Shown here in pieces: positions 23,228-33,434 of a stretch of 64,000 nt of DNA. Made by a program: the position numbers and the translations under genes. Source of the stretch: Onchidella celtica (lineage: Eukaryota; Mollusca; Gastropoda; Systellommatophora; Onchidiidae); contig OZ007569.1 in the NCBI GenBank assembly GCA_963931925.1, forward strand, positions 71,730,618 through 71,794,617, in the 5' to 3' direction. The notes below the pieces were generated by a model. That model saw nothing but the letters and a program-made list of their open reading frames with translations. It was not told where the DNA came from and ran no database searches. Positions within the stretch are counted from its first letter, which is position 1. Each line of letters starts with the position of its first letter.

Positions 23228-23360
23228 CAGGGTTCTCGCGCAGCTCTGGAATTTCGGGAATCCCTGGAAAAGCCCTGGAATTTGAAATTTTTTTGGAAAA
23301 CCCCTGGAAATTGAGGATTAGCCCTGGTAAAAAAAGGCCGTGGAATTTTCTGTGGGTTTA
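23228..23360 (+). repeat. CAGGGTTC-type repeat with GGAA periodicity, copy 1
   Basis: CAGGGTTCTCGCGCAGCTCT followed by recurring (C)CTGGAA-(A/T)TTT phrases. It resembles termini and interior of a MITE family; see 36785, 59447 and the weaker copies at 28350 and 33550. Confidence 0.55.
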
Positions 23361-23689
23361 AATAGCCTTAAAAAAATTCGTTGAAGTTGTGTTTCAGGTG
23401 AAAAAAAATTGAGGCGCAAAACTTCCGATCGCGCACTTGATAATTGATACTTTGATACACAGTGACCAGTAACGCTTATTGCGTGTGCGTGATGGTAGCC
23501 AAAGCCAAGCGAACTAGTAATACTAATAGGGGATACGCGCAGAACTACCGATATGACCATCGGTGCGTAATTTGTCTTGAAACAAAGACTGGAGCGTTAG
23601 TCGTCTTTCCATTTGTAGATCTTGAACGCTTTTTAAAATTTATTGAGATTGTTGAATTCACAACCAGACTGTAAGTGCTTTACAACATT

Positions 23690-24086
23690 TATATCATAGA
23701 ATCACACACACACACACAATACACAGGCATACTCAGAAAAAACAATCACCTTAACCTAGAAGGACATTCAGAGTGTAAAAAGATGACGCTTCGGCTGATG
23801 TTTAAAAATCATGAAATACATGTATTCAGTATCTCAAAGGCAGAGAATTCCAAATCTGAGGCCCTTGAAAAGAAAAAGATCTTTCACCCATGGTGTTAAG
23901 GGATATTTTAGGAATTAAAAATAAACTTTTAGTGTCTGCAGATGATCGTAGATGTCGTGATGGTACATAGATAGCCAAAAGATGAGTGAAATAAGATGGT
24001 GCGTTTTTGTACATACATAATTGTTTGACACAGGCCAGTCCAAGACAATGGCGACACGACAGTATGCTTGTTACACTTGTAAACAC
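23690..24086 (-). mobile_element. LINE, reverse-transcriptase C-terminus (CR1/L2-like, second family)
   Basis: The minus-strand frame reads APSYFTHLLAIYVPSRHLRS, then SADTKSLFLIPKISLNTMGE, then RSFSFQGPQIWNSLPLRY. YL..LL..Y.PSR.LRSS..(L).(I)P......GERSFSFQGP..WNSLP is a very common LINE C-terminus. It differs from the neighbour at 21.8-22.2 kb, so two LINE families are represented. It ends in CACA-rich and AT-rich sequence towards 23690. Confidence 0.85.
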
Positions 24087-24527
24087 TAAGAGTAGATTGT
24101 CTAATCTGTGAAGCTTGTTACTGTTAGGCCTACAGTGTTTTGTAATTGTCTTCTCTAAACTATTGAAACTGTGACTATTTGATAGTTTCAGTTTGCCTTT
24201 ATTTGGTATGGGTTGCTATAGCCCCCTGAGGTGCCCCTTACAGAAGTAGTCATTTAGTTGGCAGGTCTGCGGTAGGTATTCATGTAATTCCCAACCGGAA
24301 TCTGTTTAGTAGAGCCAGCCTATTATTGCCTGGTTTGAGCACCGGTGGTCTCCATAACGCAGCGATGTGGAAATTGATAATAATGCCTGCAGCTACAGGA
24401 GGAACTGGCCCATTAGAGATGTTTGTTCACAAATCAGTAACGTCAAATCTTGGTTTCCTTCCGCTGCCGACTCACACTGGCTGCTGCACATTGGATTTCT
24501 CTGCAGCAGACACAACATCCCATGAAT

Positions 24528-24636
24528 GTTGATAGGGACGCGCAGTCAAATTATAAAGCCAAATAGAGAAAGTACTGAGTTGTGTTCGCTATCCAGCAAT
24601 GGCTTATAATGTAGAATACTACGTGCCCTTAACAAC
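24528..24636. mobile_element. MITE family W, copy 5
   Basis: Bounded by GTTGATAGGGACGCGCAGT and the inverted ACTACGTGCCCTTAACAAC. The core ATAAAGCCAAATAGAGAAAG with ACTGAGTTGTGTTC is well preserved. Confidence 0.75.
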
Positions 24637-26159
24637 AGCCGTATCACATTGATGAGACTGCGGGACAGAGGAAAGCTACGTGTGGTACTTTTGTACAGAG
24701 AAATGGTGTCTTTTCGCCCCGAGCCTGCCGCCTCTGGCGCCGGGCGAGCAGGGAAAACAAGACATCCACAGGGTACAACATGACGTCATTACTTTCTGAG
24801 GTTAATTTGATTTGTTAGACTTGATTGCGTTGGCTGGGTAAGGGCTCGATCGTGCAGAGCAGGAACGTTTGAACTTTCTGTGGTAGGTAACATTGAGTGC
24901 GTTATAGTAACTCCAGGAACACTACAGTAAACACCCAAGTTGTCAGTTACCACAGCTGCTGCTGTGGTTTCATTTCAGGTCCGAAAACGAGATTCAGTGT
25001 TTTTGGTGAAAAACATGTTCCGAACTGTTCTCAGTGTTTGAAACCGATTGGGCTTCAGCCGTTCGTTACCAGTGTGAGAATTGACACAGTGTGATCGGGA
25101 AAAGTCTCTGTAATAATGTGACATAACAATGAGTGGAATTTATGAGAGTTTCCAAGTACCCAGTAAATCACGTCAATTCTCTGTCTCCTACATCCAATTT
25201 TTACAAACCATGACCCTCGTTGTTAACCCGCAGTGCTCCGCGGTAACACACAATTTTTAGAAATTAGAATGAAAAAGGTGGAACTGGATTGCTTGACCTC
25301 AGGGGTGTCTGTGTTGTTGTATGAGTGAATGTGGGGGGGGGGGGGGGAGGAGAAAGGGAGTGGCTAACCATTGGATGACAACTATTCCGGGAGATGGCGA
25401 TGAGGAAGGCATATTGACTCATGGACAGAAGACTCGCAAACAATGGCAGAGAAAGAGAAACAGAAACCTGACGTGATCCGCAGTGAGTGAACACAAGACA
25501 ATGGTGGTCTCTCTACCCCCACCCGAGAGAAAAAAAAGGGGGGGGGGGGAGGGGGAGAGCAGGTTACGTGACCAGGGATGATGTTACAGAACAACAAACA
25601 GATGTTGTGTTACCAGTGATTACATAGCTCGGCATTGTCCATTCTCTCCCGGCCATTATGGTCTTCAGTGACACTACAGCGAGTGCAAGTCAGAAAGGCA
25701 GAATATCGAGCCGACGGCTTAATGGATATTGGGGGGGGGGGGGGGGGTTGCGTTGTGGTTGGTTGTTGCATGTGTGTTATGGGGCGATAATAGAAGAGAA
25801 TTGTTGGCCACAGATTGAGTCATCTCTTCACTGTGTCCCCCTCTAAGGGGGGGGGGTCATCTGTAAAGTAGTTGCACTCAGTGGTGAAAGATAGTGTCGT
25901 CGCCCCCTCCCCTCCCCTCCCTCTCCCCCCCCCCCCATAAGAAAAGGCTACGTGGGGGGGGGATGTCTGGGGAGCTTACGTTTTACTTGTGGTCGAGTAA
26001 AAAATAAAGGGGGGGGGGAGAGAAAAAGAATGCATCGGAAATACGATGGGGGGGGGGGGGCTTTAATGGACATTCACCGTTTCTAGTACATGTAGTTGTC
26101 GTAGGGAGGAGGGGGCATCAATAATCGTCAAGATGAGCGTAGAAACCGTTTAGATGGTG
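24637..26159. other. No recognised gene; cluster of poly-G/C runs
   Basis: Poly-G or poly-C runs occur near 25334, 25540, 25730, 25848, 25925, 26012 and 26048, an unusually dense cluster. No supported coding sequence. Confidence 0.5.
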
Positions 26160-26250
26160 CCTGGTCGCTCTTTCTCGCTCTCTCTGTCGGCCTGTCTCTC
26201 TTTCTCTCTCTCTCTCTCTCTCTTTTGCCCCTCCTCCCTCTCTCTCTCTT

Positions 26251-26337
<87 letters not shown>

Positions 26338-26375
26338 TGCTCTCTTTCTCTGCCTCTTTTACCTCTCTCCCTGTC
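26160..26375 (+). repeat. (CT)n microsatellite
   Basis: Long nearly pure CT blocks on the + strand. Confidence 0.95.
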
Positions 26376-27059
26376 CCCTCCCCGAAATGCATGATTGTTA
26401 AAGATGGCTTTGAACCAACACGATTTGAATTCTTTGCTTTTGAGTTCGCCAATGCCTTAAAAAAAAAAAAATTGTTCTCGTTCGTCCGCCAGTGGTTTTG
26501 TTGGTGTGTTGATGGCATTGATTTTCATGGGGTTCATTGTTGCAGATGTTGTTGGGGCTGACATAGATGGAGGAGCTTAGGCTGCCCAAATTGTCCTTAT
26601 TGCTATTGTTGAGGGTGAAATTCGTGTTGCTTTCGTTGTTGTGTGAGATATTGTGCCAGTCAGTGCTAGCAATAGCATGTGAGCAAACAGAATTAAAGAG
26701 ATATTGTGAAAAAGCAAATTATCTGTGATCAGAACCTCATGCAGACTTGAAAAAAAATAAAACAAAGATTGGAATGAATGAATTGAAGTTACGCACAGAA
26801 TCGAGAAGATTGTTTTGTTTTTTAGAGCTGTGCGAGTGCATTTGGAAGGGAAGGGTTGCGGGGGTGGGTGGCGCCTCGTATTCAGTGCTCATGATTACAA
26901 ACACGACAGAGATTCAAGTGTCCCATCCTGTATCGAGTAACGTGAAAGTATAGATTTTTTTTTGTTTCCACTTTCATTTTCCCCCATTTGCTTTCATCAC
27001 GTCTCTCTTTCACCATCACTCTTTGTCATCTGTTTTGTATATCTCTTTACTGTCTCAGT

Positions 27060-27260
27060 CGATCACTCTCTCTTCTCCCCCCCTCTCTCTCTCTCTCTCT
27101 CACTCTCTCTCTCACCCTCACCCATTCTCTGTTTCTTTCTCTCTCTTACATTCTCTTTTGCTCTCTCATTCTCTCTCTCTGTCACTCTCTTTCTCTGTCT
27201 CTGTCTGTCTCTGTCACTCTCTTTCTGTCTCTCACTCTCTGTTTCTCTCTCTCTCTCCGC
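27060..27260 (+). repeat. (CT)n tract
   Basis: CT/CTGT/CACT repeats directly abutting the LINE RNase H fragment at 27262. Confidence 0.93.
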
Positions 27261-27261
27261 C

Positions 27262-27965
27262 TTGTGTGGCCGGGGGAACGAAATTGCCCTCTGCTGGGTC
27301 CCTGGCCATATCGGCATCAAGGGAAACGAGAGGGCGGACACCTTTTGCCTAGAAACGGCCACCAGAACAGCTGAAGATCCCTCATACGGATTTTAAGCCA
27401 GCCATAAATAACTAAAGTACATCAAAACGAGATGGCCGGAAAAGTGGGATGAGCAAACTGCAAATACATCTGCATTCTATCCAAGACCAACTTGGACAGT
27501 ACAATGGACACGTGCCTCTCAGTGAAACCGGAGAGATGAAACTTCTTAGTAGACTCGACCTGGGTCATACCCACCTCATTCATAGCTTTTTAAGTCAGTT
27601 AACTGTCAGCCATATTTTAATAGAATGTGTAGATTTGGCGCATATCCAAAGAAGGCATCATGCCCGTGGATCCATGAAAGAATTATTTTTTGATATGGAC
27701 CGGCAGTGCATCTTATCGTTTCTGAAGGAGTCCGAGCTCTACAAGTTGATTTAACAGGTTTTAATCATATTTACAAGAATCATCTAGAGACACTTTACAG
27801 TACAGGCCATTTCCCGTTAGATTTTTAACTTCACTTTTATTTGATCTTACTTCTAGGCATCTGAGGGCTGAGAGCCCATAGCGAGGTAAGGAAATAAACC
27901 GCGGACGGCGCAATGTGGCCAGTGTCGCGCCAACCTGCCGTCAAACCCAAACTCAGACTCTCTGG
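27262..27965 (+). mobile_element. LINE tail with RNase H end (I/Jockey-type group)
   Basis: NEIALCWVPGHIGIKGNERA followed by D is the last motif of an RNase H domain (CWVPGH.GI.GNE.AD). After a short gap, another frame reads LLSRLDLGHTHLIHSFLSQL, then TVSHILIECVDLAHIQRRHH, and finally SFLKESELYKLI stop at 27754. R(L).(L)GH(T).LTHS...C......V.HIL.EC......R....F....(I).FL...LY is the standard region after RNase H in I/Nimb-like LINEs. The region between LSQL and TVSHIL, which usually contains a CxxC pair, is missing. The 3' UTR with CAACCTGCCGTCAAACCC reaches about 27965, close to the host exon. Confidence 0.82.
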
Positions 27966-28059
27966 GGTGAACTTTTATGACGTAGTGTCTTGGTGAACAA
28001 GTCTGTTTTAGCTCTCGGTGGAGAATTGTGGACTAAACTGAATGTGTCTTTGATTTCAG

Positions 28060-28258
28060 AGCTACCACGAGGAAATGCTGGAACGTTCTCCCCGCCGGGA
28101 GTTCCTCAACAGTTACTCCCGCCAGCTGTTGCTGCGCTACCCCAACATGGCGGAACAGATCAGTGCCCGGATGTCACGGCTCAACTGCCAGTGGAAGGCG
28201 CTAGAGCAGGCGATTGTGGCCAAACATGGCAGGCATGATGCCGAGACCATGCTCAGAG
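28060..28258 (+). CDS. Internal exon, spectrin-repeat protein (end of one repeat)
   Basis: Encodes 66 codons plus one base with no stop, starting SYHEEMLERSP and ending ETMLR. The pattern RMSRLNCQWKALEQAI, with leucine/tryptophan heptad spacing (LN..W..L), is typical of helix C closing a spectrin repeat. The preceding RREFLNSYSRQLLLRYPN fits helix B. The acceptor is a TTTGATTTCAG tract ending at 28059 and the donor is AG/GTCAGT at 28259. The exon starts in phase 0 and ends in phase 1. Spectrin repeats are triple-helix rods in cytoskeletal linkers such as dystrophin, utrophin, nesprin and MACF/dystonin; which of these this is cannot be told from 66 residues. Base composition is more even and codon-like than the flanks. 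A LINE tail ends about 100 bp upstream. Confidence is high for a real exon and moderate for the superfamily. Confidence 0.85.
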
Positions 28259-28534
28259 GTCAGTCAGTACTAGTCAGTGGACACTCGATGTGTGTCTGTG
28301 TTTATGTGTGTGTGTGTGTGTGTGGGGGGGGGGGGTCATTCTGTTGTCCAAGGTTTTAGCGCAGCCGTGGAAATCCCAGATATCTGTGGAAGTGTGGAAG
28401 AGCCCTAGAATTTAAATTGACATTAAAAAAAAATAAATAAATGGAATAGCCTTGGCAGAGCCAGGAATTCTCGGGTTGAACAAAAACAAACAAAAAATCT
28501 CTGAACTCCAGTGGAATTTTTTTGGTTCGTTTTA

Positions 28535-28680
28535 GTACATGTAATACTTACAAATTACACACCGAATCTGATTATTTTAACACACTGTGTATTGGAGAAG
28601 GTCTGCAGAAGTAGTGTGTAGCATGTAACTCAGTTCAGCCAAAAAGTGGAGATAGAACCTTGTCATTCTATGGGAGCGCA
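28535..28680 (+). repeat. Interspersed repeat S, uninterrupted copy
   Basis: Matches 3635-3736 plus 4104-4140 and carries the single GTTCAGCC that is duplicated at 3.7 kb. Flanking CTGGAATT-type phrases suggest it sits beside a CAGGGTTC-type relic (about 28350-28525). Confidence 0.7.
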
Positions 28681-29449
28681 CTGGTCATGGTGACCTTGGT
28701 TTCATCAGTCGTAACTCGGACTTTTTTTTCCCCCCTTGGCCCCAAATGAAGACGGATGCCTTGTTTAATTCTTGAGTGACCATTCATTTGTGGCAATAGC
28801 ACTTTATCTGCCATCCACTAAACCGTGATCTACACATGCTGAATCCATGAAATATTATATAAACCACAGAATTTCTGTGGGGTCGCAGTAAGGCTTGGAG
28901 CAAATACAAATGTGGCAAAAAGAAAAAATTGATATACCGAAAACTTGGCGGTCTTCCCTTTTCATTTTCATTTCATTGTAAATTATCGTTTCTGTATTAT
29001 TTCGTGCGCGAGGCTTTGCTACATACAGCTGTTTGGGCCATAATTTTTCTAAACGCTGAATTCATCGACGTTGGGGGTGAAGACAGAATGGCTATTGTAG
29101 TGATCTGCACATGTCTAATGCCTTAATGTGAATGTGCATCATTTTCTACAGAGGAGGCGGAGTGGACCTTGCATGGTGAGTGAAGGGTGTGAGTGGGTAA
29201 CTCCAGCCTCTGTTTCAGCTCACGTAGTTTTCTGCTCACACTGTAGCTCAGATTTTACCTCTCAGTAACTCTCACTGACTCACCAACAACATGCAGATAT
29301 GACGTGGTCTATTCTTCTTCAAATACCTATCAGCACCCAAATGAACCAGCCAGTAATCTCATTACAGCGCCTGTGCGCGTTCTATTCAGCAACTCACATT
29401 CATCATAATGACATAATGAACATTTATTTTTATACCATCTTGCTAAATG

Positions 29450-29770
29450 GAGATCTTAGGTTCTTGTCTGTTCCAACTCCACGTTTTGCACAGCTGAGAA
29501 ATTGGACGTTAAACGTTGGCGGCTTCAGTGTAATGCTGTTGTTATGGGACAGTAGCATTTTTACACAGTAAGTTATAGATGAGCAGTGGACACAATTGTA
29601 TTCAGCTTCGCAGTGAATCTACGGTCCCATAACAACAACCACTATGTTAAGGAGTTAGAACAAATGGGAACTGTGAAACAGCTTGGTAAATGTTACAACA
29701 CATTTTAAACAAGATGTCAGAGTATGCATTAATTGTTATAACTGATATCTCTTCTACATGCTAAAACTCC
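29450..29770 (+). repeat. Interspersed repeat Y, copy 2, with nested W MITE
   Basis: GTTCCAACTCCACGTTTTGC, CTGAGAAATTGGACGTTAAA and, after the insert, GAACTGTGAAACAGCTTGGT match 52725-52950 and, inverted, 43430-43600. The latter two lack the insert. Confidence 0.75.
29539..29636. mobile_element. MITE family W, copy 6, inserted in repeat Y
   Basis: GTTGTTATGGGACAGTAG at the left and the inverted CTACGGTCCCATAACAAC at the right. The uninterrupted Y at 43.5 kb (inverted) supplies the empty site. Confidence 0.75.
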
Positions 29771-30105
29771 TCCTCCTTCCTCCTTCCTCCTTCCTCCTCC
29801 TCCTTCCTCCTCCTCCCTTCCTCCTCCTCCTTCCTCCTTCCTCCTCCTCCTTCCTCCTTCCTCCTTCCTCCTCCTCCTTCCTCCTCCTCCTCCTCCTCCT
29901 CTCTCTCCGCCTCCTCCTCCTCCTCTCTCTCCGCCTCCTCCTCCTCCTCTCTCTCCTCCTCCTCCTCCTCCTCCTCCTCCTCCTCCTCTCTCCTCCTCCT
30001 CCTCCTCCTCCTCCTCTCTCTCCTCCTCCTCTCTCCGCCTCCTCCTCCTCTCTCCGCCTCCTCCTCTCTCTGCCTCCTCCTCCTCCCCTCTCTCCACCTC
30101 CTCCC
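29765..30105 (+). repeat. (TCC)n/(TTCC)n pyrimidine minisatellite
   Basis: About 340 bp of CCT/CTT/CTCT repeats followed by poly-C at about 30105. The 137-169 aa Gly/Arg/Glu minus-strand frames and the Leu/Pro/Ser plus-strand frame are artefacts. Confidence 0.95.
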
Positions 30106-30117
30106 CCCCCCCCCCGT

Positions 30118-31578
30118 GTAAGGACGGTGAACACAAAAGCAATAACTTCTACTTCAGCTCCTACTCCAATAACAATCTGACTACTCCGACTACCCATCTG
30201 AAAGGACCAGTCCGGCCACCAACTAGATCTAATCCATTTCCATTTTTCACAATAATAATACACGATACAGTTTTATTCACATTATAACGCATAAACCCAA
30301 ATTGGTAGGTCATCTGACCCGGAGTTTCCGATATTTGGTGTTCTTTCTCAGTTATGCAGATTTGATACTAAGACAATTCCTGCCTCGGGTTTGGATGTTG
30401 GAATTTAGATTAAAAAAAAAAAACCAGCAACAAAAAGATATACATTGTCATTTAGTACAATAATCGAGGAGCCGACGATCAATTCAGTGCATAATGGATA
30501 CTTTTCAGTTGTTTTTCTTTTTTTTTTTTTTTTGGTGGGGGGGGGGGGGGGGTTACTGAAAGTAAGTGAAGCTTATGCCTTTTTTAATCTGTAAAGAACT
30601 ACAAAAGATTCGAGAGCCTTGGATTGTGTACATTTTGAAACGGACGGCAGTAGGCCTTGGGACCAAAGCTGTAACCTGCCATTCTGTTACTCACCTCGTA
30701 GTTGTATGCAAGTTCTAAATTGTAGATTTCAACCGCAAATAGCCAATGTTGTCATTTCAGATGTTGCCGTTTTTGTGTAAATTGTGTTTCAATTTTACGA
30801 GAAAACAGTAGTTAAGTGGTGCACAACGAAAAGGACAGTATGGAAAAAAAAAAGTAAATAGATAAAATAAATGATAAAAAGGAAAATGAAATTCCCAGGA
30901 AAACGAAACATGAGAGAGCTGCAAAATCCGGAAAGATGATATTTTGCAAGGAATGTGGACGTATAAGAATGACATTTTGTTTCTGGTTCAATTTGACCAC
31001 GAGAAACATCCAAATCATAATTATTTAGATTTCCGCAAGGAGTGCTTGACGAAACTTTATTTAAAGACAAGCTATAGATGAATAATAGGATGCTGGTCCT
31101 ACCGCCTGTTGCATGTGAGGCCGCTTTCTGAATAGCCAGAAAGCTGGGCTGTATAGCTGGATTTGATTTTCAACCCTTCAACTGCAGTGTGGTGAGGGAC
31201 GCCGTGAGATCTGAATAAATGAATCAGGCCATGACCTAACCAGTGTGACATGACATGTTTGACTGTCAGCTTGTGACTGCCAGGTGATGGCTGAATGTAT
31301 GAATGTATGTATGTGTGTGCGTGCGTCACTGACCTGCGCGAGTCCCAGCGTTGCCGGTGAAGATTTTCAAAAATCCCAAGAATGTCGTATAAAAAAAAAC
31401 AATAATAAAAATACATTTAAAATTCACAATTTCATTTTTTTTTTGAATTTAAACTAAGCAGTGCAATGATTAGCCCGCAGACCAGGCAAAAAATCCTCTA
31501 AGGTTGGCAATGTCAAACTGCCTCTTACTCCATTCGGCTTTATTTTTACTTGTTAAGTAGCAAATGGAAAGGCAGTTT
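30118..31578. other. No recognised gene
   Basis: Poly-T then poly-G at about 30515-30552. AT-rich, intron-like. Confidence 0.45.
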
Positions 31579-31845
31579 GTAGCTACAGCTTTTGGAAATC
31601 ATGACGCCTTCATCAAGCCAGCGTTGTCGGTTCTTGGGATCTTTCTCAAGATCTTGGGATCTTTCTCAAGATCTTGGGATCTTTCAGGAGATCATGGCAT
31701 TTTTTTTTTCTTTTTATCTTGGGATTTGTCAGGCGAGTGTTGACTCCAAATTTTGCAATTATTTCATTAAAAAAAAAAAACGGCGGAAAATGACAAAACT
31801 ATAGCTTGTGGAAATCATGACGCCTTTATCAGGCTAGCGAAATTT
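31579..31845 (+). repeat. Block bounded by direct repeats with an internal 21-bp tandem
   Basis: GGAAATCATGACGCCTTCAT plus CAAGCCAGCG (31590s) recurs as GGAAATCATGACGCCTTTAT plus CAGGCTAGCG (31812). Between them ATCTTGGGATCTTTCTCAAG repeats two and a half times. Confidence 0.7.
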
Positions 31846-32639
31846 AAGGAAAATAGGGGCAGCTTTGCCTTTTTTTAATCTGCCTTGAGCGGGGGTGGGG
31901 CTGAGCTAGTGAGAGAAAGAGACAAGGGGAAGCAGGTTAACAACGGACAAAGCCGGATTCCTGTGCTTGTTTTTCTGTATACAACAACAGCATCTGCAAC
32001 GTGGGGTGTGTTTTAGAATCCCATAATTTTGTGACTGTTGTACGAGCACGTGTGCTCGATTTTGAGTGGTTGGTCGGGATGCATTCCATTGAACGTAACA
32101 GAAAAAGTTGAAAAACCACTGTTTTATAATTTGATAATTGTTCAAACAAGAAAAATAAGAGGCGATAGAGGTATGACACTCGGGACTACAAAGAGTGCTA
32201 AGGTTGACTGGCTAAGGGAGATAACTCAGCAAACCATCAACTTCTTGTAAGTTCTACAAGGATTATCTGCGTTTTTATACGCCCCTCGTAGCCTTTCATT
32301 ATCAGAACTTCTCAAAAATAGACGCAGGGAATTTCCCAGAGGTAGACTTAATCGAGACTCTACTATTCTCTCCAGACCAGTTGTCGTGGCTGTACCGGTG
32401 ACCTCTGCATTCAGTCAGTAATGTGAAGCTGCTAAGTTTGGTAGAGTTGGTGGTTTTATAGAGCAAACCGTTTCAGGGTTTTCTTGGTTGAGCTGCCGCT
32501 GCAGGGTTGGTCAAGGATGTCATTGAGGCTTTTCAGTAAAGGTGACACTCTTTTAACAGCAAACTTTTAACAGACCTGACTGAATCATTAACAAAGCAAA
32601 GTTCAGTTTCCTGTATCTGGTGTGGTAATGTTTTTTTTT
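31846..32639. other. No recognised gene
   Basis: Intron sequence with short domainless frames. Confidence 0.4.
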
Positions 32640-32787
32640 ACATTCTCTCTCTCTCTCTCCTATCCTCTCTCTCTTTTCTTTCTCTCTCTCTTTTCTTTCT
32701 CTCTCTCTTTTCTCTCTCCTCTCTTTCTCTCTCCTCTCCTCTCTTTCTCTCTCCTCTCCTCTCTCTCTCTCTCTCTTTCTCTCCCTC

Positions 32788-32859
<72 letters not shown>

Positions 32860-32875
32860 ACACACATATAAATGT
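32640..32875 (+). repeat. (CT)n microsatellite
   Basis: Over 200 bp of CT blocks ending in (CA). Confidence 0.95.
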
Positions 32876-33175
32876 CAGCCTCGACATTAATTTCTTACGT
32901 CTTTCAATTCCTCTTATGGTCACACCCTGTGGTTTCTATCATGCTGACCTCTTGGTTGCTAATGAATGTTCACCCCAACACAGCTTGATAATTATGTTGT
33001 TTAATGTTATTGTACTTTAAAAATATGTGACTTTCTAATTGAAATAAAATTTGACCTTTTTTCGGACGTAAGTTAGACATTTGACCATTGGAACCATTGT
33101 AAAGCTGATGTTTGAGACAGAAATTTAGAGAATGTAGATAGAAATTTGTGTTGTTTATGTCCATAAGCAAGTGGT

Positions 33176-33300
33176 TGATGGGCGTTTCGGGTAGGGACTC
33201 CTTCTGACCTATCGTTTTGTTATATTCTGTCTATCGTCTTTTCCTAGCATTATATGGTCATTATCGTGTCGATGTGTTTTCTTCACACTCAAACTCATTG
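33176..33300 (+). repeat. Repeat X, copy abutting an exon acceptor
   Basis: GGTTGATGGGCGTTTCGGGT, TTATATTCTGTCTATCGTCT, TTTCCTAGCA, ATTATCGTGTCGATGTG and TTCACACTCAAACTC follow the family order. The copy ends about 10 bp before the CCACAG acceptor of the second spectrin exon. Confidence 0.75.
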
Positions 33301-33309
33301 TGTCCACAG

Positions 33310-33434
33310 ACCTGGAATGTGACCTGAACACCCTGAGACGCTGGCTGAATGCGGTGGAGGCCAGACTCCAGCCACTGACCATACAAGCTGACTGGACGGA
33401 TGCTGAACTGGAGGACAGACTGCACCGGCATCAG
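33310..33434 (+). CDS. Internal exon, spectrin-repeat protein (start of next repeat)
   Basis: Spliced to the exon ending at 28258, the single left-over G joins AC here to make Asp. The frame then reads DLECDLNTLRRWLNAVEARL and continues to LEDRLHRHQ at the donor. The motif L..LRRWLNAVEARL is the canonical helix A of a spectrin repeat, with its invariant Trp. LHRHQ precedes where helix B would begin. The acceptor is TTGTGTCCACAG ending at 33309 and the donor is CAG/GTAACA at 33435. The exon is 125 bp and ends in phase 0. It opens the repeat that directly follows the one closed by the previous exon, which is the expected order. No exon continuing helix B is recognisable downstream in the window, so the next intron may exceed 30 kb or the next exon may be too short to see. 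Confidence 0.88.

Larger units (their letters stand above)
28259..33309 (+). other. Intron between the two spectrin-repeat exons
   Basis: A 5,051-bp phase-1 intron with a GTCAGT donor and a CCACAG acceptor. It holds a GT/G run at 28300-28335, repeat S (28535-28680), family Y with a nested W MITE (29450-29770), a long CTC/CTT tract (29765-30105), a poly-G at 30537, a tandem-bearing repeat near 31.6-31.85 kb, a (CT)n tract (32640-32860) and a family X copy just before the acceptor. No further coding sequence is recognised in it. Confidence 0.75.

Noticed and set aside
26150-27374. Several long Ser/Leu or Arg/Glu frames
   Set aside because: Microsatellite translations; only the part after 27262 has real protein similarity, and that is LINE RNase H.
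29729-30263. 137-169 aa Gly/Arg/Glu-rich frames and a complementary Leu/Pro/Ser frame
   Set aside because: All three come from one (TCC)n tract and are open on both strands for that reason.
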